Below are positions 6,363 through 13,770 of a stretch of DNA of 19,474 nucleotides, one piece after another. The stretch is from DATJGR01 sp035494855 (lineage in GTDB: Bacteria; Pseudomonadota; Gammaproteobacteria; Pseudomonadales; Azotimanducaceae). Position 1 is the first letter of the stretch. Every line of letters starts with the position of its first letter. A model generated the notes under the pieces. That model made no database searches. It was not told the DNA's origin and saw nothing but the letters and a program-made list of their open reading frames with translations. Location: assembly GCA_035494855.1 (NCBI GenBank), contig DATJGR010000314.1, forward strand, positions 1 to 19,474, read 5' to 3'. The position numbers were made by a program, and so were the translations under genes.

Positions 6363-8747
6363 TCAACTGTTCGGACGCTGCCCGCGCCAGGTCCAGTTCC
6401 TGATTTCCGGCATGTCGTCGCCGACGCGTTCGATGTACTCGCGGTGATCGATCAGTTTGTCCCGCACTACCTGCTTGATGTGCGGCGCCAGATGCGCGAA
6501 TCGCGGCACCCGATCTACAGCGTCGAACATCAGATCGAACCGATCGATCTGGTTGCGCACCGCCATGTCGAACGGCGTGGTAGTGGTGCCTTCTTCCTTG
6601 TAACCGCGCACGTGCAGATTGGGGTGGTTGGTGCGGCGATACGCCAGCCGGTGAATCAGCCAGGGATAGCCGTGGTAGGCGAAGATGATCGGTCGGTCCA
6701 TCGTGAACAACCGGTCGAAGTCGTGGTTCGATAGACCGTGCGGATGTTCCTCGTTCGGCTGCAGCGTCATCAGGTCGATGACGTTGACCACGCGTATGCG
6801 CATCTGCGGCACGTGCTCCCACAACAGCTGCACGGCCGCCAGCGTTTCGAGCGTCGGCACGTCGCCGGCGCACGCCATCACCACGTCGGGCTCGACGCCT
6901 GCGTCGTTGCTTGCCCATTCCCAGATGCCGATACCCGCGGGACATTGCTTGCGCGCCTCGTCCATCGTCAACCACTGCAACTCGGGCTGCTTTCCCGCGA
7001 CGACGACGTTGACGCGGTTACGGCTGCGCAGACATTCGTCGATCACCCACAGCAGCGTGTTCGCATCCGGCGGCAGGTACACGCTGACGACGCTCGCCTT
7101 CTTGTTGGCGACGTGGTCGATGAAACCCGGATCCTGATGCGAGAAGCCGTTGTGGTCCTGCCGCCACACGTGCGACGTGAGCAGATAGTTCAGCGACGCG
7201 ATCGGCCGGCGCCACGGAATCGCAGCGCTCACCTTCAGCCACTTCGCATGCTGGTTGAACATCGAATCGACGATGTGGATGAACGCCTCGTAACACGAGA
7301 AGAAACCGTGTCGGCCCGTTAGCAGGTAGCCTTCGAGCCAGCCTTCACAGGTGTGTTCGCTCAGGATCTCCATCACGCGGCCGTGCTCCGCGAGGTTCGT
7401 GTCCGACGGCAGGATCTCGTCCATCCAGACCCGCGACGTCACGTCGAACACGTCACCCAGCCGGTTCGACGCGGTCTCGTCGGGTCCGACGATGCGGAAG
7501 TTGCGTGCTTCCGCGTTGAGATTCAGCACGTCACGCAGATAGCGCCCCAGCACGCGTGTCGATTCGGCGACGAGAACGCCCGGCTTCTCGACGGGCACCG
7601 CGTGGTCGCGGATGTCCGGCAGATGCAGGTCGCGCAACAGCAGCCCGCCGTTCGCGTGCGGCGTCGCGCCGAGGCGGCGCGTGCCGCGCGGCGCGAGCAG
7701 CGACAGCCCCGTTCGCAGCGCGCCGTGTTCGTCGAACAGTTCTTCAGGGCGATAGCTCTGCAGCCAGCGCTCGAGCTGCGACAGATGCGCAGGACTCTCG
7801 GCGAGTTTCGACAGCGGCACCTGGTGCGAGCGCCAATGGCCTTCGGTTTTCTGTCCGTCCACTTCCTGCGGCCCGGTCCATCCTTTGGGCGTGCGCAACA
7901 CGATCATCGGCCAGCGCGGGCGACCCGTGGCGCGCCCGGAGCGCGCGTCGTGCTGAATGCGGTGAATCTCGTCGAGTACGTCGCCGAGAACCGCCGCCAT
8001 CCGGCGATGCATCGTGGTCGGATCGGATCCTTCCACGTAATACGGCAGATGCCCGTACCCACTGAGCAACTGATCCAGTTCTTCCGCCGGCATGCGCGCG
8101 AGCAGCGTCGGGTTCGCGATCTTGTAGCCGTTGAGATGCAGGATCGGCAGCACCGCACCGTCGCCGCGCGGGTTGAGGAATTTGTTCGAGTGCCACGACG
8201 CCGCGAGCGGCCCTGTTTCCGCTTCGCCGTCGCCGATCACACAGGCGACGACGAGACCCGGATTGTCGAACGCGGCGCCGTACGCGTGCGAAAGCGAATA
8301 ACCGAGTTCGCCGCCCTCGTGGATCGAGCCGGGCGTTTCCGCCGCCACGTGACTCGGGATGCCGCCCGGAAACGAGAACTGTTTGAACAGCCTCTTCATC
8401 CCCTCGGCATCGCGCGTGATCGACGGGTAAACCTCGCTGTAGGTCCCCTCGAGATAAGCGTTGGCGACGATGCCCGGTCCGCCGTGACCGGGTCCGGTGA
8501 TCAGAATCATCGACAGATCGCGCTGCCTGATCGCGCGGTTCAGGTGCGCGTACAGGAAGTTGAGGCCGGGCGTAGTGCCCCAATGCCCGAGCAGACGCGG
8601 CTTCACGTGCTCGATGGCGAGCGGTTGCGCCAGCAGAGGATTGTCGAGCAGGTAGATCTGACCCACGCTGAGATAATTGGCGGCGCGCCAGTACGCATCG
8701 ATCGCCGCCACCTCGTCGTCATCCATCTCGTCACGCATCTTCGTCAC
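6363..8747 (-). CDS. xfp: Phosphoketolase (xylulose-5-P/fructose-6-P)
   Basis: This is about 794 residues, the normal length for this thiamine-diphosphate enzyme, which splits xylulose-5-P (or fructose-6-P) with phosphate into acetyl-phosphate plus glyceraldehyde-3-P (or erythrose-4-P). Both family signatures are present: EGGELGYSLSHAYGA at about 144-158 and GDGEAETGPLAASWH about 15 residues later. The opening AYWRAANYLSVGQIYLLDNPLL is also characteristic. Whether it accepts both substrates cannot be told. The start is uncertain: a GTG at 8747 directly abuts the acetate kinase TGA, and ATGs at 8738 and 8726 (after GTGACGAG) are alternatives; the difference is at most seven residues. Coupling to ackA means the acetyl-phosphate maker and user are co-expressed. 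Confidence 0.95.
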   Translation of the reverse strand: MTKMRDEMDDDEVAAIDAYWRAANYLSVGQIYLLDNPLLAQPLAIEHVKPRLLGHWGTTPGLNFLYAHLNRAIRQRDLSMILITGPGHGGPGIVANAYLEGTYSEVYPSITRDAEGMKRLFKQFSFPGGIPSHVAAETPGSIHEGGELGYSLSHAYGAAFDNPGLVVACVIGDGEAETGPLAASWHSNKFLNPRGDGAVLPILHLNGYKIANPTLLARMPAEELDQLLSGYGHLPYYVEGSDPTTMHRRMAAVLGDVLDEIHRIQHDARSGRATGRPRWPMIVLRTPKGWTGPQEVDGQKTEGHWRSHQVPLSKLAESPAHLSQLERWLQSYRPEELFDEHGALRTGLSLLAPRGTRRLGATPHANGGLLLRDLHLPDIRDHAVPVEKPGVLVAESTRVLGRYLRDVLNLNAEARNFRIVGPDETASNRLGDVFDVTSRVWMDEILPSDTNLAEHGRVMEILSEHTCEGWLEGYLLTGRHGFFSCYEAFIHIVDSMFNQHAKWLKVSAAIPWRRPIASLNYLLTSHVWRQDHNGFSHQDPGFIDHVANKKASVVSVYLPPDANTLLWVIDECLRSRNRVNVVVAGKQPELQWLTMDEARKQCPAGIGIWEWASNDAGVEPDVVMACAGDVPTLETLAAVQLLWEHVPQMRIRVVNVIDLMTLQPNEEHPHGLSNHDFDRLFTMDRPIIFAYHGYPWLIHRLAYRRTNHPNLHVRGYKEEGTTTTPFDMAVRNQIDRFDLMFDAVDRVPRFAHLAPHIKQVVRDKLIDHREYIERVGDDMPEIRNWTWRGQRPNS

Positions 8748-9878
8748 TCATTGTTCATTGTTCATTCCCGATACGAGCCGCGCCGTGTGCGCCGCGATGA
8801 CGCCTTCCTCGTCCGTCGGGATGTTCCACAAACCGACCGCGCTGCGGGGACTGTCGAACCGCATCTGCCCGCGCTGGTTGAGCGCCGGATCGGCGTGGAT
8901 ACCAAGCCATGCGAGGGCATCGCAGATGCGAGATCTGATCCGCGGCTGGTGCGTGCCGATACCGCCGGTGAACACGATCGCATCTACACCGCCGAGCGCG
9001 GCTACCATCGCTCCGGTTTCCATCACGATCCTGTGCACGAACAGGTCCACCGCGAGCTGCGCCGCCGGCTCGCGGTTTTCGAGCAGCGCACGCATGTCGC
9101 CGCTCACGCCGGAAACACCGAGCAGTCCCGACTCCAGATTCAACAGGTGCTCCACGGCATCGACGTCCATCCGATGTTCGCGCACCAGAAACAGCACCGC
9201 GCCGGGGTCCAGTGCGCCGCTGCGGGTCGACATCACCAGACCGTCCGTAGGCGTGAAGCTCATGGTGGTCGCCACGCTGCGCCCGCCGCGCAGGGCACAC
9301 AGGCTCGCACCACCGCCAAGATGCGCAACCACTACGCGCCGTGTCGGTTCGCTAACGTCCAATTGATCGAGCCTGGACGCAATGAACTCGTAGGACAGTC
9401 CGTGGAAGCCGAAGCGGCGGACGCCCCGGTCGAACCACACCTGCGGCAGCGCGAAACGCTGCGCGACCATTGGCATCGACGCATGAAACGCCGTATCGAA
9501 CGCCGCCACGTGGGGAACCAGCGGTCGCTCTGCGCGCGCGGCAGCCACCACGGCGAGTCCAAGCGCCTGGTGCAGCGGCGCCAGCGGCTGCAGCGCCCGC
9601 AGTTCGGCAACGACGCCATCGTCGATCAACGCGGACGCAACGAACTTCGCACCACCATGCACGATGCGGTGTCCGACCGCGCCTATTGCAAACGGGTTCA
9701 GCTCTCGCGCGATGTCCCGCAACGCGTCGCGCACCGCCTCTTCGCCGCCTCCGGCCGCGAGTTCCACCTGACCACGCAACAGGCAGGTTCCGGGCGAAGC
9801 TTCGCGGACCGATCCATACACCGCGTACTTCAAGGTAGCGGACCCGGCGTTCAATACGAGAATGTTCTCGACACTCAT
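8748..9878 (-). CDS. ackA: Acetate kinase
   Basis: This is a 376-residue protein, a little shorter than the common 395-410 residues of AckA. It converts acetyl-phosphate and ADP to acetate and ATP. Family motifs are in order: LNAGSATLKY at 9-18 (phosphate-binding), HRIVHGG at about 69-75, FDTAFHASMP at about 125-134, RRFGFHGLSYEFI at about 153-165, HLGGGASL at about 186-193 and TDGLVMSTRSGALDPG at about 211-226, which holds the catalytic Arg. The first motif has GSAT where most have GSSS. No phosphotransacetylase is nearby, in keeping with acetyl-phosphate coming straight from phosphoketolase encoded immediately downstream. The ribosome site is weak. It is transcribed away from the DUF2934 gene. 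Confidence 0.93.
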   Translation of the reverse strand: MSVENILVLNAGSATLKYAVYGSVREASPGTCLLRGQVELAAGGGEEAVRDALRDIARELNPFAIGAVGHRIVHGGAKFVASALIDDGVVAELRALQPLAPLHQALGLAVVAAARAERPLVPHVAAFDTAFHASMPMVAQRFALPQVWFDRGVRRFGFHGLSYEFIASRLDQLDVSEPTRRVVVAHLGGGASLCALRGGRSVATTMSFTPTDGLVMSTRSGALDPGAVLFLVREHRMDVDAVEHLLNLESGLLGVSGVSGDMRALLENREPAAQLAVDLFVHRIVMETGAMVAALGGVDAIVFTGGIGTHQPRIRSRICDALAWLGIHADPALNQRGQMRFDSPRSAVGLWNIPTDEEGVIAAHTARLVSGMNNEQ

Positions 9879-9917
9879 GTCCGCTAGTAGACCACGCCAG
9901 ATTTATTCACGCCGACG

Positions 9918-9946
9918 TTGAACTAATCGCAGGCCTGGGATACCAA
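9918..9946 (+). promoter_or_regulatory. Weak promoter candidate for the DUF2934 gene
   Basis: TTGAAC at 9918-9923 and TACCAA at 9941-9946 are 17 bases apart and sit 37 bases ahead of the start at 9983, in the divergent gap shared with ackA. The -35 match is fair and the -10 match is poor (three of six). No FNR-type TTGAT-N4-ATCAA box is present in this gap. Confidence 0.22.
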
Positions 9947-9982
9947 CGCATTGGGGATCGCGCCGAAGAAGGAGTCCTGACG

Positions 9983-10174
9983 ATGAAATCCCGCAAGACG
10001 ATTGTCGAAATTCCGAAGCAGCGCAACGAAGCGATGACCGAGGAAGCGCGCCGCGAAGCGATCGCCAAAGCGGCCTACTTTCTGGCAGAAAAACGCGGCT
10101 TCGAACCAGGACACGAAATCGAAGACTGGATCGCCGCTGAAGCGCGAGTGAATGCCGCACCTGAAAAGCGGTAG
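9983..10174 (+). CDS. DUF2934 small protein
   Basis: This is a 63-residue, highly charged cytoplasmic protein. GAAGGAG lies 8 bases before the ATG. Residues about 20-52 match DUF2934: EEARREAIAKAAYFLAEKRGF, then GHEIEDWIAAEARV. Proteins of this type are common in Proteobacteria, often several per genome, and have no known function. It is predicted helical with no membrane segment or cysteine. It lies between two central-carbon genes, divergent from acetate kinase and convergent with GAPDH, and is followed by a hairpin. Its placement may suggest a link to the same regulon, which is inference only. Confidence 0.85.
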   Translation: MKSRKTIVEIPKQRNEAMTEEARREAIAKAAYFLAEKRGFEPGHEIEDWIAAEARVNAAPEKR

Positions 10175-10184
10175 TCCGCACAGA

Positions 10185-10217
10185 CATCGCGCCTTCGTGC
10201 CCGCGTTGGGCGCGATG
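10185..10217. terminator. 9-base hairpin between convergent DUF2934 and GAPDH genes
   Basis: CATCGCGCC at 10185-10193 is the exact reverse complement of GGCGCGATG at 10209-10217, with a 15-base spacer that can add a T-G pair. It fills the 45-base gap between a plus-strand stop (10174) and a minus-strand stop (10220), so it could serve both genes. No T-run follows. Confidence 0.5.
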
Positions 10218-10219
10218 GG

Positions 10220-11239
10220 TCATTTCGTCTTCGCGGCAACCAGTTGCGTCAGCTCCACCATACGGTGGGCAAAACCCGTTTCGTTGTCGTACCAGGCCAT
10301 GACTTTCGCAAGGCTCGTACCGATCACCTGCGTCAGCGTCGCGTCGTAGATCGACGAACGCGGATCGCCGAGATAGTCCGTAGAAACGAGCGGTTCGTCG
10401 CTGAAACCGAGAATGCCGTGCAGCGCGCCCTCGCTCGCGCGTTTCATTGCCGCGTCTATTGCAGCTTTGGTGATCGGCCGCTCCGTTTGCACGGTGAGGT
10501 CGACCAGGCTCACGTCCATCGTCGGCACGCGCACCGCCTGTCCGTCGATTTTTCCCTTGAGCCGCGGAAGCACGTCGCCGATCGCTTTCGCTGCGCCGGT
10601 AGACGTCGGGACCATGTTCATCGCGGCCGCGCGGGCGCGCCGCAGATCGCCCTTGCGGTGCGGTATGTCGAGCACCGGCTGATCATTCGTATAGGCGTGA
10701 ATCGTCGTCATCAACGCGAACCGGATGCCGAAGTTCTCATCCATCACCTTCGCCACCGGCGCGAGCGCGTTCGTCGTGCACGAGCCACACGAAACGATGT
10801 GATGATTCGCGGGATCGTAGTCGGCCTCGTTCACGCCGATCACGATCATCGCCTCGTGGTCTTTCGCCGGAGCGGAAAGAACCACCTTGCGGGCGCCTGC
10901 ATCGAAGTGCGGCTGCAGCTTCGTTCTGTCGGTGAATACGCCCGTGCATTCGAGCACGATGTCGATGCCGAGCGCGCGCCATGGCAGCTCCATCGGATCT
11001 TTCGCCGCGAACGTCCTGACCGTGTGACCCGCGATGTCCAACGCCCGATCGCCGGCCTCGGCGCGAACTTTGGCGCGCCCGTGCACCGTGTCATAGTTGT
11101 ACAGGTGCGCCAGCGTCCGCGCGTCGGCGAGATCGTTGATGGCGATCAGTTCGATGTCGTCGCGGCGCACTTCGCTGAGTGTGCGCAAGATGCAACGTCC
11201 AACGCGGCCGAAACCGTTGATGGCAATCTTCGTGGGCAT
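10220..11239 (-). CDS. gap: Type I glyceraldehyde-3-phosphate dehydrogenase
   Basis: This is a 339-residue protein that oxidises glyceraldehyde-3-P to 1,3-bisphosphoglycerate with NAD+. The ATG at 11239 gives the standard MPTKIAINGFGRVGR opening and follows GAGAGACGG; the longer open frame upstream is not part of the gene. NAD is favoured by the Asp in AINDL (D36). The catalytic Cys is C154 in SCGSCTTN and its partner is H181 in TTIHAYTNDQ. The phosphate-site segment MVPTSTGAAKAIG and the terminal WYDNETGF are intact. The usual second Cys four residues after the catalytic one is Ala (CTTNA). It could use the glyceraldehyde-3-P released by the nearby phosphoketolase. A genome may carry another gap copy with the main glycolysis genes; this could be a specialised paralogue. 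Confidence 0.95.
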   Translation of the reverse strand: MPTKIAINGFGRVGRCILRTLSEVRRDDIELIAINDLADARTLAHLYNYDTVHGRAKVRAEAGDRALDIAGHTVRTFAAKDPMELPWRALGIDIVLECTGVFTDRTKLQPHFDAGARKVVLSAPAKDHEAMIVIGVNEADYDPANHHIVSCGSCTTNALAPVAKVMDENFGIRFALMTTIHAYTNDQPVLDIPHRKGDLRRARAAAMNMVPTSTGAAKAIGDVLPRLKGKIDGQAVRVPTMDVSLVDLTVQTERPITKAAIDAAMKRASEGALHGILGFSDEPLVSTDYLGDPRSSIYDATLTQVIGTSLAKVMAWYDNETGFAHRMVELTQLVAAKTK

Positions 11240-11344
11240 GACCGTCTCTCGTGTACTGCGCCGTGGCGCCCCGCAGACTAGTCGCACACACGACGCGACG
11301 CCACAGAGCGGTTCTACCGTCAGTCGTTTCGACCAGGGGCGAAC

Positions 11345-12328
11345 ATGCACGCGATGATGCTGAAACGGTTCGGTGCGCAGCTCGAGTGGACCGAACTGCC
11401 CGATCGCGCGCCGGGACCGGGAGAGATCCGGGTTGCGGTAGCGGCTTGCGGCGTGTGCCGCACCGACCTGCACGTCGTGGACCGGGAGCTGGCCGCGCCG
11501 CGCGTGCCGATCATTCCCGGACACGAGATCGTCGGCCGCATCGACGCCATCGGCGCCGGCGTCGAAGGCTTGCGCCTCGGTGAACGCGTTGGCGTGCCAT
11601 GGCTCGGATATACCTGCGGCACCTGCGGCTATTGCGCGTCGGGAAGCGAGAACCTGTGCGATTCGCCCGGCTTTACGGGCTACACGCGCGACGGCGGCTA
11701 CGCAACCGCGACCATCGCCGACGCGCGCTACGCATTCCCGCTCGGCGACGATGGCGGCGACGTAGCGCTCGCTCCGCTGTTGTGTGCCGGACTCATCGGA
11801 TGGCGCGCGCTGGTGATTGCCGGCGCTGGAAAGCGCATCGGACTCTACGGCTTCGGCGCCGCCGCACACATCCTCGCGCAGGTGGCCGCGTGGCAAGGAC
11901 GTTCGGTGCACGCATTCACGCGCGCTGGCGATACAGCGGCGCAGACGTTCGCGCGGCGGCTGGGTGCGGTCTGGGCCGGAGATTCGACCGACCCGCCGCC
12001 GCAACCGCTCGATGCCGCCATCATCTTTGCTGCGGTCGGCGAACTCGTTCCGATCGCGCTACGGGCAGTGCGCAAAGGCGGTCGCGTGGTGTGCGCCGGC
12101 ATCCACATGAGCGACATACCCACCTTTCCATACAGCCTGCTGTGGGAAGAACGCCAGCTGGTTTCAGTCGCGAATCTCACGCGACGCGATGCGGTGGATT
12201 TTCTGGAGGTCGCACCGCGCGCCGGCGTCGTCACGCAAACGACGCCGTATCCGCTGACGCGCGCGAATCAGGCGTTGGACGATCTGCGCAACGGCCGCTT
12301 CGACGGCGCCGCGGTGCTGGTGCCGTAG
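11345..12328 (+). CDS. Zinc-dependent alcohol dehydrogenase
   Basis: This is a 327-residue medium-chain dehydrogenase, slightly shorter than the usual 340-350. Catalytic zinc ligands are C38 (GVCRTDLH), H60 with E61 (PGHE) and C147 (LLCAG). Structural zinc ligands are C91, C94, C97 and C105 (CGTCGYC and ENLC). The nucleotide-binding turn is GLYGFGAAAH at 166-175. It resembles the AdhA-like or YahK-like bacterial group acting on primary alcohols or aldehydes, and would regenerate NAD+ by reducing acetaldehyde if it works with the phosphoketolase genes. AGGGG precedes the ATG. It is divergent from GAPDH with a 105-base gap in which I saw no strong promoter or FNR box. Its stop is one base from the stop of the convergent Usp gene. 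Confidence 0.88.
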   Translation: MHAMMLKRFGAQLEWTELPDRAPGPGEIRVAVAACGVCRTDLHVVDRELAAPRVPIIPGHEIVGRIDAIGAGVEGLRLGERVGVPWLGYTCGTCGYCASGSENLCDSPGFTGYTRDGGYATATIADARYAFPLGDDGGDVALAPLLCAGLIGWRALVIAGAGKRIGLYGFGAAAHILAQVAAWQGRSVHAFTRAGDTAAQTFARRLGAVWAGDSTDPPPQPLDAAIIFAAVGELVPIALRAVRKGGRVVCAGIHMSDIPTFPYSLLWEERQLVSVANLTRRDAVDFLEVAPRAGVVTQTTPYPLTRANQALDDLRNGRFDGAAVLVP

Positions 12329-12329
12329 C

Positions 12330-12797
12330 TCACTCGGGCGCGCTGCGTACCAGCAACACCGGTGCCGGCGACGCGCGCAGTACGTGTTCGGCGTCGCTGC
12401 CGAGTGCGAGACGCCGGATGCCGCGACGACCATGCGTACCCATCACGATCAGGTCCGCCGGCCATTCCTGCGCCTGTGCGACGATCAATCGCGACGACGG
12501 GCCGCCGATGGCTTCCAGCAGTACGGCTTCCGGTTCGAGTCCGCCCTTGCGGACCACCGCTTCGGCGTTGGCCAGGACCTTCTTACCGCCTTCGCGCAAC
12601 CCTTCGATGATGTCGCCGGAGTAGTAGTAGTTGGTGCCACCGATGCCGGAGTAGTCGACGACCAGTTCGTCGACCACGTGCACGATGCGCAGCGTACTTC
12701 CCAGCGCCTTCGCGATCTTGATCGCTTCCTGAAGACCTTTGTCGGACGTCGGACTACCGTCGACGGGAACGAGAATTCTGCCGTATATCTGCGTCAT
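12330..12797 (-). CDS. Universal stress protein, UspA family (ATP-binding type)
   Basis: This is a 155-residue cytoplasmic protein. The start at 12797 gives the classic GRILVPVDGS opening; an upstream ATG at 12839 would add 14 unlikely residues. The ATP-binding loop G-x2-G-x9-G-S is complete at 120-134 (GTHGRRGIRRLALGS), followed by HVLRASPAPVLLVR, which is typical of the nucleotide-binding Usp branch (MJ0577-like). A Tyr-rich segment (NYYYSGD) lies at about 56-62. Such proteins help survival under energy or oxygen stress. It lies 48 bases after the rhodanese gene on the same strand, so co-transcription is possible, and tail to tail with the alcohol dehydrogenase gene. Confidence 0.92.
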   Translation of the reverse strand: MTQIYGRILVPVDGSPTSDKGLQEAIKIAKALGSTLRIVHVVDELVVDYSGIGGTNYYYSGDIIEGLREGGKKVLANAEAVVRKGGLEPEAVLLEAIGGPSSRLIVAQAQEWPADLIVMGTHGRRGIRRLALGSDAEHVLRASPAPVLLVRSAPE

Positions 12798-12845
12798 CGC
12801 GTTTCGCTCGGGCGGTTGGACCGGAGCACTATATGCCACCGCCGC

Positions 12846-13250
12846 TCATTCGACGACCGGGAAGCCCGCCGCTTTCAGATCGTCGTAGCCGCCCGTCATT
12901 GCGGACACGTGCGTGTAACCCAACTGACGAAGTTGCTCGGCCGCGCTCTGGGCGCGGCGCCCCGTATGGCAATACAACACCAGCGTCGCATCTTTTGCCG
13001 GCAACAGCGACGCCGCCCTGGCGGCGATCTGATCGAGGGGCAGATGGACCGCATCTTTCACGTGGCCACCCGACCATTCCGCATCGGTACGGACGTCTAC
13101 GAACACCGTGCCGTCGTCGTATGCCCCGCGCACGTCGGCAGCGGATGGACGCGGCGCTTCGGCGTGGACGCCCACACCGGCCAGCGCCAACACGCAGAGC
13201 AGCAGCGCGCACGTCGTTCGCCCGGTTTGCATCTTCGTCAAAGCAGCCAT
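12846..13250 (-). CDS. Exported rhodanese-like protein
   Basis: This is about 134 residues from the ATG at 13250, chosen because AGGAAGG lies a short distance upstream; an ATG at 13277 would add nine residues and has no such site. A Sec signal peptide (TCALLLCVLALAGVGVHA) ends near residue 30. The single rhodanese domain has VFVDVRTDAEWSGGHV, the active-site loop YCHTGRRAQ with Cys at about 94, and the closing MTGGYDDLKAAGFPV. It would carry sulfane sulfur or act on thiols in the periplasm; thiosulfate sulfurtransferase activity is possible but not shown. It is divergent from the thioredoxin gene with a 69-base gap and upstream of usp. Confidence 0.88.
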   Translation of the reverse strand: MAALTKMQTGRTTCALLLCVLALAGVGVHAEAPRPSAADVRGAYDDGTVFVDVRTDAEWSGGHVKDAVHLPLDQIAARAASLLPAKDATLVLYCHTGRRAQSAAEQLRQLGYTHVSAMTGGYDDLKAAGFPVVE

Positions 13251-13319
13251 CGAAGCAGCCTTGCCTTCCTGGATCATGCCCGCATTATGGAGCGCGCCGC
13301 CGGAAATCGAGAGTCCGTC

Positions 13320-13745
13320 ATGATTCGAAACTGTCCCGCGTGTGGAACCCCCAACCGCATTCCACCGCGACATCTCGCCAGCCGCGGCCGTTGCGGCGCG
13401 TGCAGGCAACCGCTGCCGCCGCTGCACGAGCCTCTCGACGTCGACGTCGGGCAGTTCGACGAGATCACGCGCGGCGCGAGCGTTCCGGTGCTGGTCGATT
13501 TCTGGGCGTCGTGGTGTGGGCCATGCAAAATGGCGGCTCCCGAGGTCGCAAAAGCCGCCGCGAATCTCGCCGGCCGCGCCATCGTTCTGAAAGTCGATAC
13601 CGAAGCGCACGGCGATCTCGCGCAGCGCTACAACGTGCGGAGCATTCCGAACTTCGCGCTGTTCCGCGACGGTAAGCTCGCGTGGCAACAGCCGGGGCTG
13701 CTGAACCACCGCCAGCTGGAGCAGGCAGCCCTCGGCGGAAGCTGA
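13320..13745 (+). CDS. trxC: Thioredoxin 2 (TrxC type) with N-terminal zinc site
   Basis: This is a 141-residue protein, the usual length of TrxC. The N-terminal zinc motif is formed by C5, C8, C25 and C28 (CPAC and CGAC). The thioredoxin domain has the redox centre WCGPC at 65-69 after VLVDFWAS, and the conserved cis-proline segment RSIPNFALF at about 107-115. It reduces protein disulfides in the cytoplasm and is often induced by oxidants. A short GAGAG lies upstream of the ATG. It is divergent from the periplasmic rhodanese gene, placing two thiol/sulfur proteins on one control region. No OxyR site could be identified by eye. Confidence 0.93.
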   Translation: MIRNCPACGTPNRIPPRHLASRGRCGACRQPLPPLHEPLDVDVGQFDEITRGASVPVLVDFWASWCGPCKMAAPEVAKAAANLAGRAIVLKVDTEAHGDLAQRYNVRSIPNFALFRDGKLAWQQPGLLNHRQLEQAALGGS

Positions 13746-13770
13746 CCGCTCTACCGGCGTGCCGGGCTGC

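Noticed and set aside
7353..9887. Very long open frame (844 codons) on the plus strand opposite phosphoketolase and acetate kinase
   Set aside because: It is Arg/His/Gln-rich, has no family motif, and lies antisense to two genes with clear signatures. It reflects high-GC codon bias.
9918..9931. TTGAACTAATCGCA as an FNR-type box
   Set aside because: The second half-site does not match ATCAA at the required 4-base spacing.
11240..12004. Extended open frame upstream of GAPDH that could be read as a fusion protein
   Set aside because: The extension is antisense to the zinc ADH gene and Arg-rich; the ATG at 11239 gives the normal GAPDH start with a ribosome site.
13754..13765. CCGGCGTGCCGG between trxC and the sulfatase gene
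   Set aside because: Four base pairs and a tiny loop; common by chance at this GC content.
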